Of a stretch of 53,785 bases of DNA, positions 1 through 7,714 are shown in pieces. Where the stretch lies: contig CAYSPG010000025.1 in assembly GCA_964432885.1 (NCBI GenBank), positions 1-53,785 on the forward strand, written 5' to 3'. The translations under genes were made by a program, and so were the position numbers. This stretch comes from CAYSPG01 sp964432885. Lineage in GTDB: Bacteria; Bacteroidota; Bacteroidia; AKYH767-A; OLB10. Below the pieces are notes generated by a model. That model saw only the letters and a list, made by a program, of their open reading frames with translations. It made no database searches and was not told the origin of the DNA. Each line of letters opens with the position of its first letter. Position 1 is the first letter of the stretch.

Positions 1-84
1 TTCCCACACGCGGGGGTGCTGGACTTGGGCATCCCCCAAAACCCAAGCCCCCTCTCTTATACTTTATATCTTCAAAACTTGTCA

Positions 85-104
85 TGCCGAGCGTAGCCGA
101 GGCA
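85..104. repeat. Short GC-rich repeat-like segment with TGCC/GGCA ends
   Basis: TGCCGAGCGTAGCCGAGGCA stands out as GC-rich inside AT-rich intergenic DNA and has matching TGCC/GGCA ends with a poor internal stem. It resembles the dispersed intergenic repeats of many bacterial genomes. No second copy was found in this window, so the repeat status is a guess. Confidence 0.25.
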
Positions 105-215
105 TCCCTTTTCTATAATTATCAAATTTAATCGGATAACAGTGTTTTATTAAAGACAAATTTTCAATTTCAATTTTCTTTTGTTTCCATCATCTTTCTT
201 CCTGCCTCCATTCTC

Positions 216-1211
216 TTAACTAAAATCAATCTCAGTACTATCTCCAATATTTAAACTCTGGCTTAATCCTTTTAAATACGCATCGCTGCCAATTACCGAG
301 TGATGCAGCACAGCTTTTTCTAATTGGGAATACGAGCCAATTATTGAATCTTCAAGAATAGAATTTTTTACTATAGAGTTTTCGCCAATGGAAACATTGG
401 GTCCGATGATGGAATCGCTGATATCGCAATTTTCGGCAATGCTTACAGGCGGAATAACAATGGTATTGGGAAATTTTGGAAAACGTTTTTCTTCTTCGGT
501 AAGGCGGTTTAATAAGATGGCATTTGTTTCAAGCAGTTTGTCTTTGCCTCCGCAGTCAAACCAGTTGCCCACCTGAAGCACACTTATTTTTTCGCCTGCA
601 TCAATCATTTTCATCAGCGCATCGGTAAGGTGGTATTCATCGCGGTTTTTAATTTCATTTTTTATCTGGTGATCAAGTGCATCAAATAATTTACCGGCTT
701 GTTTAATAAAATAAATTCCTACCAAGGCTAAATTTGATTTGGGAATAATGGGTTTTTCGGCAAGTTTTAAAACATTTCCATCAGCATCCATTTCAACTAC
801 ACCAAAGTTGCGCGGGTCATCAACTTTTTTTACACCAAGTAATGAGTGTTTTGAATTGCGGACAGCATCTAAATCAAAATCAATAATTGTATCGCCAAGT
901 ACAATAAGCATTTCATCATCGGCATGTATTTTTTCTTTGGCCATCCATACTGCATGTCCGCTTCCTTCGCGCGGTTCTTGTACCACAAACGATGCTTTTA
1001 TATTTGTATAGCGTGATGTTATAAACTCCTCAATTTTATTTCCGAGATAGCCAATGATAAAAACAAAATCATCGTAGCCGGCTGAAATGTAATAGTCAAC
1101 AATATGAGCAAGTATGGGTTTGCCGGCAACAGGCACCAGCGCCTTGGGCTGTGTATGGGTATGCGGGCGAAGTTTGCTCCCGATTCCGGCAACTGGAATA
1201 AGTATTTTCAT
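216..1211 (-). CDS. Sugar-1-phosphate nucleotidyltransferase with C-terminal left-handed beta-helix
   Basis: A 331-aa cytosolic enzyme of the RmlA/GlmU-like nucleotidyltransferase family, expected to condense an NTP with a sugar-1-phosphate to make an activated sugar for surface polysaccharide. The N-terminus (IPVAGIGSKLRPHTHTQPKA) is the nucleotide-binding loop, with the conserved PKAL lysine near residue 24. A Rossmann-like domain fills about 1-240, with LGDTIID near 105 as the metal/nucleotide-binding aspartate region. Residues about 250-325 run as hexapeptide turns (SIIGPNVSIGENSIVKNSI), a left-handed beta-helix as in GlmU or archaeal bifunctional enzymes. No acyltransferase active site is recognisable, so the helix may be structural. 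The exact sugar cannot be told. The ATG at 1211 leads directly into the family motif. Confidence 0.9.
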   Translation of the reverse strand: MKILIPVAGIGSKLRPHTHTQPKALVPVAGKPILAHIVDYYISAGYDDFVFIIGYLGNKIEEFITSRYTNIKASFVVQEPREGSGHAVWMAKEKIHADDEMLIVLGDTIIDFDLDAVRNSKHSLLGVKKVDDPRNFGVVEMDADGNVLKLAEKPIIPKSNLALVGIYFIKQAGKLFDALDHQIKNEIKNRDEYHLTDALMKMIDAGEKISVLQVGNWFDCGGKDKLLETNAILLNRLTEEEKRFPKFPNTIVIPPVSIAENCDISDSIIGPNVSIGENSIVKNSILEDSIIGSYSQLEKAVLHHSVIGSDAYLKGLSQSLNIGDSTEIDFS

Positions 1212-1311
1212 TAGTAGTGCGTAATGGTTTTACTGCGCACGAAAATAGAAAGAATTTTTGGTGCAGTTACAAAGAATAAACAGGGCTTGATTTGCTAATA
1301 GTCCCAATAAT

Positions 1312-1331
1312 CTTACCTGCTGTAAGGTAAG
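1312..1331 (-). terminator. Weak hairpin downstream of the 1340-2197 gene
   Basis: CTTACC and GGTAAG form a 6-bp stem with an 8-nt loop, 8 nt past the stop of the minus-strand gene. There is no clear U-tract, so terminator function is uncertain. Confidence 0.3.
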
Positions 1332-1339
1332 GGTTTAAA

Positions 1340-2197
1340 TCAGTCAGCGCTTTTTACAAATCGTTTTACGGCAATAAGTTTTTCTGCATCAAAAATTTTT
1401 ACAGTATAAATGCCAGGAGATAGCCTATCGGTTGAAAATTTGGTTCCTGTGAGCAAGGCAATTTCTCTTGCAGCACTATCATAAATTTTTATAGCTGGAT
1501 TTGTTAAACCATTTGTTTTGATGGTTAAATTATCTTTTGATGGATTAGGATAAATAATAACATCGCCACCTTGCAGGCTGGTGTTAAAAATGGAAAGTGG
1601 TATATTGGTTAATGATAAGTTATCAATGAAAAGTAAATTACAAACCGGGTCAAAAATGCATGGTGTGTTTGCGTTAAGAATGTAAATATGTATGCTATCA
1701 GGATTTAAAGCTGAGAGGTAATTTAAGCTAACCTGAAATGGTGAATAAGAAAGGGTGGAATCAAACTGAAATGTTCCTTTAGCAATAGTGTCAATAACAC
1801 CTGCATTTGAACGGGTAAGTGAAACAGTAATTAAACCATGCGAAATTCCGTTATGACTTTCGGTAATGTATTTAAAATAGCCTTGTAAAAACTGTGGGCG
1901 GTAACTTAAAGTGTCATTGTAAGTTATCCATTCATTAACATAGTTGTACCAATTGTGCGCTAATGCGGCATAACTTCCAGAATAGCTGTCGGTGGTTTGG
2001 CTTAGCCCAAAATTGCTACCCGATTCCCAATTTGAAATGGTACCACAAAATGGATTGGCAACATTAAATAAACTATTAAGTGTTTGTGAGTATGTACCTA
2101 TATAGGTGGTATCCCACTGCTCAAAACTGTTGTTGTTAACCTGTGCAGATGCATTTTGCAAGTGCAGCATCAATAAAAATGTAAGTAGTTTTTTCAT
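1340..2197 (-). CDS. Secreted T9SS type A cargo protein, jelly-roll-like
   Basis: A 285-aa protein with an N-terminal signal peptide (MKKLLTFLLMLHLQNASAQ, cleavage probably after SAQ). The body (about 20-205) is rich in beta-strand and aromatics (EQWDTTYIG, LAHNWYNYVNEW, FIDNLSL) and looks like a jelly-roll/carbohydrate-binding fold. That fold is inference. The last about 75 residues are a T9SS type A sorting domain: VIIYPNPSKDNLTIK, then a IKIYD strand, then LSPGIYTVKIF, ending with the usual basic tail. Such domains direct transport across the outer membrane and are then cleaved or anchored. It is a single gene with no obvious operon partner. Function beyond secretion is unknown. Confidence 0.85.
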   Translation of the reverse strand: MKKLLTFLLMLHLQNASAQVNNNSFEQWDTTYIGTYSQTLNSLFNVANPFCGTISNWESGSNFGLSQTTDSYSGSYAALAHNWYNYVNEWITYNDTLSYRPQFLQGYFKYITESHNGISHGLITVSLTRSNAGVIDTIAKGTFQFDSTLSYSPFQVSLNYLSALNPDSIHIYILNANTPCIFDPVCNLLFIDNLSLTNIPLSIFNTSLQGGDVIIYPNPSKDNLTIKTNGLTNPAIKIYDSAAREIALLTGTKFSTDRLSPGIYTVKIFDAEKLIAVKRFVKSAD

Positions 2198-2286
2198 GGA
2201 AGTGTGTCTTTTTAATTGTTAATGTATTTATGGTGTAAAAGTAAGCACCATAAGTTATTCAGCGTAGGATAAATTACGGATGCTGC

Positions 2287-3135
2287 TTACTTAAATTGAA
2301 GGCGGTATTGCTGCGGTGTTTTATCAGCATGTTTTTTAAAAAAGCGAATAAAATATGCTACATCATCAAAGCCGCATGCAAAAGCAGTTTCTTTAACCGA
2401 TAAGGTAGTATATATAAGCATACGTTTTGCTTCCAGCAAAATTTGTTCTTGTATAAGTGCAAGTGCAGTTTTGCCGGTAACGTTTTTAGCCGTTTCGTTT
2501 AAATGGTTGGGTGTTACAAAAAGTTTTTCGGCATACCAGTTTACGCTCCCATTCTGTAAACATTCTTTCTCTATTAAATGTAAAAAGCGGTTTACCAATT
2601 GCGGTTGGCTGGTTAATAGCGTCACCGGTTTGTTTTCTTTATAAAAGCGTTCGAGTTTTAACAACAGTACCGACAGATAATTTTTTTTTATAATAAAATT
2701 ATCGCCATCACTTTGTTCTTCAAAAATTAAATGGATGAGTGCTTTAAAAAGTTTAAAATCTTTTGCAGCGGTTTCAAGCACCGGATGTTCGTTACGTTTA
2801 AAAAAAGGTAATTGTTCCAATAAGTTTTTTTCGTGAGGCGAGTCGTAAAATACTTCGCGCTGAAAAAGCAATGCACCGCCTGTGGCATCTTTATTAAGTA
2901 AAAGTTTATGCACCTGGCCGGCTCCCACAAAGTGAAACGAAAAGTTTTTTAAAGGATGTTTTATAAAATCTATTTCATGCTCACCTTGTGCTTTTTCGAT
3001 AAATAAAAGTTGGTTATAATTATGCCTGTGTGCCACTTCCACATCACCCGGTTTAATTTTAAACCTGCGTACTATTATAAGGTCGGCCTTGGCGCGTGCC
3101 GACAGGTCATGCACAGGAATAGTTTTGTGTTGCAT
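2287..3135 (-). CDS. AraC family transcriptional regulator
   Basis: A 282-aa protein if started at the ATG at 3135 (MQHKTIPVHDL). A longer reading to 3189 would need a GTG and adds residues unlike the family. The N-terminal about 130 residues form a cupin-type sensor (VEVAHRHNYNQLLFIEKAQG). The C-terminal about 100 residues hold two helix-turn-helix units, with the family signature ACGFDDVAYFIRFFKKHADK followed by TPQQYR. It is divergent from the flavoprotein gene at 3280, with 144 bp between start codons, so it could control that gene. The ligand is unknown. The DNA-binding call is firm. Confidence 0.9.
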   Translation of the reverse strand: MQHKTIPVHDLSARAKADLIIVRRFKIKPGDVEVAHRHNYNQLLFIEKAQGEHEIDFIKHPLKNFSFHFVGAGQVHKLLLNKDATGGALLFQREVFYDSPHEKNLLEQLPFFKRNEHPVLETAAKDFKLFKALIHLIFEEQSDGDNFIIKKNYLSVLLLKLERFYKENKPVTLLTSQPQLVNRFLHLIEKECLQNGSVNWYAEKLFVTPNHLNETAKNVTGKTALALIQEQILLEAKRMLIYTTLSVKETAFACGFDDVAYFIRFFKKHADKTPQQYRLQFK

Positions 3136-3239
3136 TAAGTAATATGTATAAAAAATCTGTTGTGCTAAACTATTGTTTTTTTCTCTCACATCTGTTAAAC
3201 CGCTTTTTTCACTAAAGTTGCACTCGCATTTTTTTACTC

Positions 3240-3272
3240 AATCATTCAATCATTCATTCCTTCAATCATTTC
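3240..3272. repeat. Short ATTCA-type tandem repeats between divergent genes
   Basis: Four near-identical AATCATTC-type units (ATCATTCA, ATCATTCATTCC, TTCAATCATTTC) lie directly upstream of the ATG at 3280, in the divergent promoter region. This is a simple-sequence tract that could slip. No regulatory role can be shown. Confidence 0.5.
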
Positions 3273-3279
3273 TTTTAAA

Positions 3280-4221
3280 ATGCAAAACCGTATCATAAAA
3301 CTTTTTCAAACACAATATCCCATCATACAAGCCGGCATGTTATGGTGCAGCGGGTGGGAGCTTGCAAGTGCCGTTAGCAATGCAGGTGGTTTAGGACTGA
3401 TTGGCTCTGCATCCATGTATCCTGACATTTTACGGCAGCACATTCGCAAATGCAAAGCGGCAACTACAAAACCTTTTGGTGTAAACTGCGCATTGCTTTA
3501 TCCCGACATTGAAAAACATATTCAAATAATTATTGATGAAGGAGTAAAAATTGTTTTCACGTCAGCCGGAAATCCTGCCACATGGACACAGCATTTAAAA
3601 CAACACGGCATTACTGTGGTTCATGTTATAGCCAATAAAAAATTTGCACTTAAAGCGCAGGATGCAGGAGTTGATGCCATAGTTGCCGAAGGGTTTGAAG
3701 CCGGTGGTCACAATGGGCGCGAAGAAACCACAACCATGTGTTTAATTCCAATGATTCGTGATACAGTTAATCTTCCGTTGATTGCTGCCGGAGGCATTGG
3801 TGACGGACGCGCTATGTTAGCCGCCTTTGCGCTTGGTGCCGAAGGTGTGCAAATAGGTTCGCGCTTTGTTGCAAGTAACGAATCGTCAGCACATATCAAC
3901 TTTAAAAACAAAGTAATAAACAGTGTTGAAGGCGATACCGTTTTAACGATGAAAAAACTTACACCGGTGCGATTGATAAAAAATCCGTTTTACCAAAGAA
4001 TTTCGGAGGCAGAAGATAAAGGTGCAAGCACCGATGAGTTGAAACAAATACTTGGTCGCGCACGCGCCAAGCGCGGCATGTTTGAAGGCGACCTGGACGA
4101 AGGAGAATTGGAAATAGGTCAAATATCAAGTGCCATTAAAGAAATAAAACCTGCTGCACAAATTGTTACCGAAATATGGAATGAGTTTTTAAACGAAAAA
4201 CAACGCATTTCATCTTTGTGA
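3280..4221 (+). CDS. Nitronate monooxygenase / FabK-like FMN enzyme
   Basis: A 313-aa cytosolic TIM-barrel flavoprotein of the 2-nitropropane dioxygenase/FabK superfamily. It starts with IIKLFQTQYPIIQAGM and NAGGLGLIGSASM, the typical N-terminal barrel strand and glycine-rich loop. The active-site motif AGGHNG is at about 141-146 with His144. The FMN phosphate motifs AAGGIGDG (about 169-176) and GVQIGSRF (about 189-196) follow. The family either oxidises alkyl nitronates or, in FabK, reduces enoyl-ACP with NAD(P)H. No FabI gene is in view, so the sequence does not decide between the two. It is monocistronic and divergent from the AraC regulator. Confidence 0.85.
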   Translation: MQNRIIKLFQTQYPIIQAGMLWCSGWELASAVSNAGGLGLIGSASMYPDILRQHIRKCKAATTKPFGVNCALLYPDIEKHIQIIIDEGVKIVFTSAGNPATWTQHLKQHGITVVHVIANKKFALKAQDAGVDAIVAEGFEAGGHNGREETTTMCLIPMIRDTVNLPLIAAGGIGDGRAMLAAFALGAEGVQIGSRFVASNESSAHINFKNKVINSVEGDTVLTMKKLTPVRLIKNPFYQRISEAEDKGASTDELKQILGRARAKRGMFEGDLDEGELEIGQISSAIKEIKPAAQIVTEIWNEFLNEKQRISSL

Positions 4222-4224
4222 TTT

Positions 4225-4242
4225 TTAGCTTCTAAGAGCTAA
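4225..4242 (+). terminator. Weak stem-loop after the flavoprotein gene
   Basis: TTAGCT and AGCTAA (6-bp stem, 6-nt loop) begin 4 nt after the stop codon and are followed by CTTTTAG. It is a short, AT-rich and weak terminator candidate. Confidence 0.35.
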
Positions 4243-4299
4243 CTTTTAGAATTCGGTGTTTTTAAAATTCAAATTTGGGCCAGTTTAATTTACGCCTTT

Positions 4300-4362
4300 C
4301 TAAAAATCGTTAATGGTATTCTAAAAATCATTAACGATATTGTTTAAATTGTTAACGATATT
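4300..4362. repeat. Three tandem 21-bp quasi-palindromic units, left cluster
   Basis: Three consecutive units of exactly 21 bp (4300-4320, 4321-4341, 4342-4362). Each has a core like ATCATTAACGATATT, and the centre of the unit is nearly self-complementary. The same unit recurs four to five times at 26724-26828 in the same orientation. The cluster directly abuts the foldback repeat at 4368. Confidence 0.85.
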
Positions 4363-4367
4363 ATTTA

Positions 4368-4445
4368 GGCAACCCTTTACTTGGGGGATTTCAGGTGTTT
4401 TTAAAGTTTCGGAAAAAGTTACTTTAGAAAAGTCCCAAAGTAAAG
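4368..4445 (+). repeat. Foldback (MITE-like) repeat, left copy
   Basis: A 78-bp segment beginning GGCAACCCTTTACTTGGG. Its own ends are complementary: CTTTACTTGGG against CCCAAAGTAAAG. A diverged 75-bp copy sits in inverted orientation at 26646-26720, with the first 18 bases identical and the same spacing to its AAGTAAAG end. This looks like a small non-autonomous palindromic element. Target-site duplications could not be recognised. Confidence 0.65.
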
Positions 4446-4472
4446 TGGGGGAATTAATTATATTTTCTTTAA

Positions 4473-4688
4473 TCAAAGTAAATTCACAACCTGCAATAAA
4501 AAACTCAATCCGATTAATATGAGTCCAAGTTTAATAAATTGATTTTCCTTTTTTGCTTTTGCATTTAGCAATGGTCTCTCAACTTTATTATAAACATAGG
4601 TAACATAATTATTTGGCTTTGTATTGAAAAACATCAATAATGTTCCTGCCATTCCTGCAATAAGAGAAAAAATTTCTAAGTATTTCAT
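4473..4688 (-). CDS. Small two-helix membrane protein
   Basis: A 71-aa protein of unknown family with two hydrophobic helices: about 5-22 (EIFSLIAGMAGTLLMFF) and about 51-70 (FIKLGLILIGLSFLLQVV). A short polar, basic loop containing ERPLLNAKAKKEN separates them. It lies 16 bp downstream of the RES-domain gene on the same strand and is probably co-transcribed with it. The coding call rests on its clean hydrophobic pattern and tight spacing. A role as partner or immunity protein to the RES protein is only a guess. Confidence 0.6.
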   Translation of the reverse strand: MKYLEIFSLIAGMAGTLLMFFNTKPNNYVTYVYNKVERPLLNAKAKKENQFIKLGLILIGLSFLLQVVNLL

Positions 4689-4704
4689 TATGAGATTTTA
4701 TTAA

Positions 4705-5952
4705 TCATTTCACTTCTGTTTCCATTTCAAACCAAACATTCTTTTCTTCCAAAGATTCTCCAACAAATTTATATTCGAGTGTGACTTCAATTTCCGTAAT
4801 ATTATATTGAGAACCATCAATAATTGTATATATTACCTCAGATTGATCTGGTTTAATCTTTATTCCCCGCATGTAAATTTTAGAAAAGTCAATTTCAAAA
4901 TCAATATCAAGGAGAAGCGGCATTAATTTGTCATAATCCTCGAACAGAATGTTATTTATTAAATCAGCAAGTTTAAATTCATTTCCATTTCTTATAAAAA
5001 TGTCATTTGAAGGATTGATAACATAATTCCGTGGTTTGGAATCATATCTTACACCTGCACTGGTAATTCTCGTTTTTTCTGGTTTTACAAATGGAAAAAT
5101 CCAATGAATTACACCTGAGCTATCGTTCAATCCAATTCCTCTTAAAGATATTGATGCTCCATCATCTTCGAATCCTTTAAAAACAAGTTTATAAACCCAC
5201 TCCATTTTTAAATGATCGCGTACAAAGTCGGGATGATATGCAACATTAATATTATCGAGTCCTGCCGCGACACTAGGATAAACCAATGCTTGTGGTTTTG
5301 CCACAAATTCTGGTTTATGATCATATAAGGCATGATGAGCCAAAAAAGATGACCTAAAATAATCCTCCGATAAAAAATAACTTGAGAGTTTTTGTGTCAA
5401 ATACATAAAAGCCTTGCTAATGTCTTCTGGATATACTGATGAGATTTGAACCATTTTTTCAATATTGGATTTGTTTAAGAAACTAATATTATCTCCAATC
5501 TCAATATCTGGACCATACAAAAATTGCGCATAGATAAGTTTAGCATCTTTAGGTACAACCCATTTTGATAAATAGAATGTTTGTCCTGGCTGCAAATTTT
5601 TTATTTCTCTCATTGCCGATGCTGGGGATAAACTAGTATACAAAACAGGATATCCTGCTAAATGCGCTCTTTCTGTTTTCGTGCAATTTATTGCCGGAGG
5701 ATGAGAAAATGTTTCCTGACTTTTAATATTATCACTCTGTTCAAGAATTCGTACTCTATATGTTGTAAAATGGACATCACCATCAGGTGATAATATTAAA
5801 GGTAGGGTAGGCAGATTGTCGAAAAGTATCTTCTTCCTTTCTTCGTAAGAAGTACCCTCGAAATTGATTGAATCAATTTTTCTGAATCCCTCTACCACTG
5901 TCTTGAGCGAAGGCAAATGATTCGGAGAAGCATAGGGTAAATTTATTTTCAT
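4705..5952 (-). CDS. RES domain-containing protein with long C-terminal extension
   Basis: A 415-aa cytosolic protein. Residues about 60-235 match the RES family, named for conserved Arg, Glu and Ser: R66 in TTYRVR, the YTSLSPASAMREI stretch with Y105 and E116, and S227 in LVYPSV. RES toxins such as MbcT degrade NAD+ and are normally 150-230 aa. This protein adds an N-terminal arm of about 60 residues and about 180 C-terminal residues with no recognised domain. No Xre-type antitoxin precedes it, unlike classical RES-Xre modules. The following gene encodes a small membrane protein. NAD+-degrading activity is inferred from family residues and is untested. Confidence 0.7.
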   Translation of the reverse strand: MKINLPYASPNHLPSLKTVVEGFRKIDSINFEGTSYEERKKILFDNLPTLPLILSPDGDVHFTTYRVRILEQSDNIKSQETFSHPPAINCTKTERAHLAGYPVLYTSLSPASAMREIKNLQPGQTFYLSKWVVPKDAKLIYAQFLYGPDIEIGDNISFLNKSNIEKMVQISSVYPEDISKAFMYLTQKLSSYFLSEDYFRSSFLAHHALYDHKPEFVAKPQALVYPSVAAGLDNINVAYHPDFVRDHLKMEWVYKLVFKGFEDDGASISLRGIGLNDSSGVIHWIFPFVKPEKTRITSAGVRYDSKPRNYVINPSNDIFIRNGNEFKLADLINNILFEDYDKLMPLLLDIDFEIDFSKIYMRGIKIKPDQSEVIYTIIDGSQYNITEIEVTLEYKFVGESLEEKNVWFEMETEVK

Positions 5953-6287
5953 TTCTTTATTTTCAAGATAGGTCTAAATTTTATCGAAACAAAAATATAG
6001 CGACAAATTTTCATAATCAAAAAAACTTTCACCAATATTCAACAATTGGATGATGAAAATTAAACGTTGATAATTTTGAAACAAAAAACCAACCATCAGT
6101 ATAATGGGCGCATTTATAAAAGAATCATTTTAAAAGTGAACAACAAAAAAAGAGCCCTTTTTCCTATTTAGATTTATTACCCACAAAAAAAAATTGATAT
6201 TATATTTTTTATACTTTAGGGTATTATATCTTAAATTAAGTGGTAGCTAAATCTGATTTATAGTTTGTTTAACATCTCTAACTAACA
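5953..6287. other. Divergent AT-rich intergenic region
   Basis: About 335 bp between the minus-strand RES gene and the plus-strand LuxR-type gene. It is very AT-rich, with A-tracts at about 6143-6150 and 6185-6194. Apart from the promoter at 5990-6021, no ORF, repeat or hairpin of note was seen. Confidence 0.6.
5990..6021 (-). promoter_or_regulatory. Bacteroidota-type promoter for the RES gene
   Basis: Read on the minus strand: a -33 TTTG (6018-6021), 20-nt spacer and a -7 TATTTTTG (5990-5997) matching TAnnTTTG. The predicted start lies about 30 nt upstream of the ATG at 5952. Confidence 0.5.
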
Positions 6288-6953
6288 ATGAACGTAAAAA
6301 TCAGCATTCTAATATATTGTAAAACTCACGGCCTAGCTGAGATGTTTTTGTTTTGGGTTTCAAGATTGTCACTAGTTAAATCCAAGAACTTTACGTTCTT
6401 ATTAATACGTGATCTCGTGGAGCTTAAAAGATTTAAGAAAAAGGCAATTTTATTTTATATACCAACACATAAAGAAGATAGTCTAAAAAGAGTAAAGGAG
6501 ATGAGATTATATTCACCCAACACATCTATTATTTTATATTCTGATTTGGAAGATGTGGAAATCATTCATTCTTTTTATGAACATGGAATAAAGGCACATG
6601 TTTCTTTTTCTGATAAGATGTCACAATTAATAACGGCACTTGAATGGACTTTGAATAACAAAGTATTTCACAGTATCGAGACCCACGAGCTTTATACCAA
6701 ATCTTATGAGGACTCACATATCACTGCTCCCCCAGCAACTAATGATGACCTTACGTCAGGTGAAAAAATAATTATTAAATACGTATGTAATGGATTTACA
6801 AATCAAGAAATTTCAGAAAAACGCTTTCGAAGTGTTCATACAATAAAAAAACACAGGCAGAATATCTATGGAAAATTAGGCGTGAATAATATTTCAGACC
6901 TAATGGTTTGGTGTAGAAAAAATAATTTTGACACTACTTTACCTGACGATTAA
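6288..6953 (+). CDS. LuxR/NarL-type regulator with a degenerate receiver domain
   Basis: A 221-aa protein. The C-terminal about 65 residues are a LuxR/GerE helix-turn-helix: GEKIIIKYVCNGFTNQEI, then SVHTIKKHRQNIYGKLGV. The N-terminal about 135 residues have the strand/helix rhythm of a response-regulator receiver. Where the phosphorylated Asp is expected, the segment reads KKAILFYIPTHKED, with no aspartate in place. It may therefore be a pseudo-receiver acting without phosphorylation. No histidine kinase is adjacent. It sits directly upstream of the secreted-protein cluster at 7287-16956 and is a plausible controller of it, by position only. Confidence 0.8.
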   Translation: MNVKISILIYCKTHGLAEMFLFWVSRLSLVKSKNFTFLLIRDLVELKRFKKKAILFYIPTHKEDSLKRVKEMRLYSPNTSIILYSDLEDVEIIHSFYEHGIKAHVSFSDKMSQLITALEWTLNNKVFHSIETHELYTKSYEDSHITAPPATNDDLTSGEKIIIKYVCNGFTNQEISEKRFRSVHTIKKHRQNIYGKLGVNNISDLMVWCRKNNFDTTLPDD

Positions 6954-7286
6954 AATATTTTCGTAACCTTTTTTTTTGATTCCTGCAATAACTACAAATG
7001 ATTATTTTTTGTACTCCTTTTTTAAATACTCAATGTAATTCTTTGGAACTATTTTTATAAGTAGAACTAATAATATTTTAGAGTTAGTATTTTTCCTTTA
7101 AACGTATGTAATACTGGATTTTGCGGAGTCTTAGATTAATGCTTTATAAATTTTTCAAAAGTATAGCCAACATCCAAACCAAAATATCTGGAAAATTTCG
7201 ATATACTTTTAACTCGCTTTTAATTCAAAGCAAGCGTCTTTAATAACTACGTATAAAAAAAGTTATAACCCCTAAAATTTAACTAC
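6954..7286. other. Intergenic leader upstream of the secreted-protein cluster
   Basis: A 333-bp AT-rich stretch after the LuxR gene. No ORF longer than about 30 codons, no strong hairpin and no full TTFG-type promoter match were found. The closest is TATACTTTTAAC near 7202, an imperfect -7 element. It probably contains the promoter for 7287. Confidence 0.4.
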
Positions 7287-7697
7287 ATGCAAAAATTAAA
7301 TTATGTTTTGCGCACAGCAGCATTTATTATGCTGTTAACAATTGGGATTTCAATTAATGGGAAAGCCCAATCTGCAGCCGATGCTTATGTAAGCATGGCA
7401 AATTCTCAAAGCCCTATCACTTCCGGCACTTACTATGTATTACTCAGTGACACGGGTGATGTCAGTCAAATTGAGACGAAACTAGGCACAGCGAGTGGAT
7501 TAAGTGATATTCTAAATCAAACATATGATTATGATGTGTCCACAGGTCTTCCAACTGGATATACCTATTTAAGACAAGGAAATAAACTCGTTCTGGGTAT
7601 TACGAATATAAATACCACTGATACCTATTATGGGACCGTTCGAATTAAAAACGGTTCAGGAACGTGGTCTTCCTCATATTCTTTTATTACTAACTAA
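7287..7697 (+). CDS. Small secreted protein of unknown function
   Basis: A 136-aa protein with a clear signal peptide: LRTAAFIMLLTIGISINGKA is the hydrophobic core, and cleavage is likely after KAQ. The mature part of about 108 residues is Ser/Thr/Tyr-rich and predicted all-beta (SGTYYVLLSDTGDVSQ, LVLGITNINTTDTYY). It has no cysteines and no T9SS tail, so it probably stays in the periplasm or rides with a partner. It is 17 bp upstream of the 2,553-aa protein gene and almost certainly in the same transcript, which suggests a shared job. No family was recognised. Confidence 0.75.
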   Translation: MQKLNYVLRTAAFIMLLTIGISINGKAQSAADAYVSMANSQSPITSGTYYVLLSDTGDVSQIETKLGTASGLSDILNQTYDYDVSTGLPTGYTYLRQGNKLVLGITNINTTDTYYGTVRIKNGSGTWSSSYSFITN

Positions 7698-7714
7698 ATT
7701 TAAAATTAACTAAA

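Noticed and set aside
4340..4522. 60-aa plus-strand frame across the foldback repeat
   Set aside because: It is made of the 21-bp and foldback repeat DNA and overlaps the minus-strand small membrane gene; no protein features.
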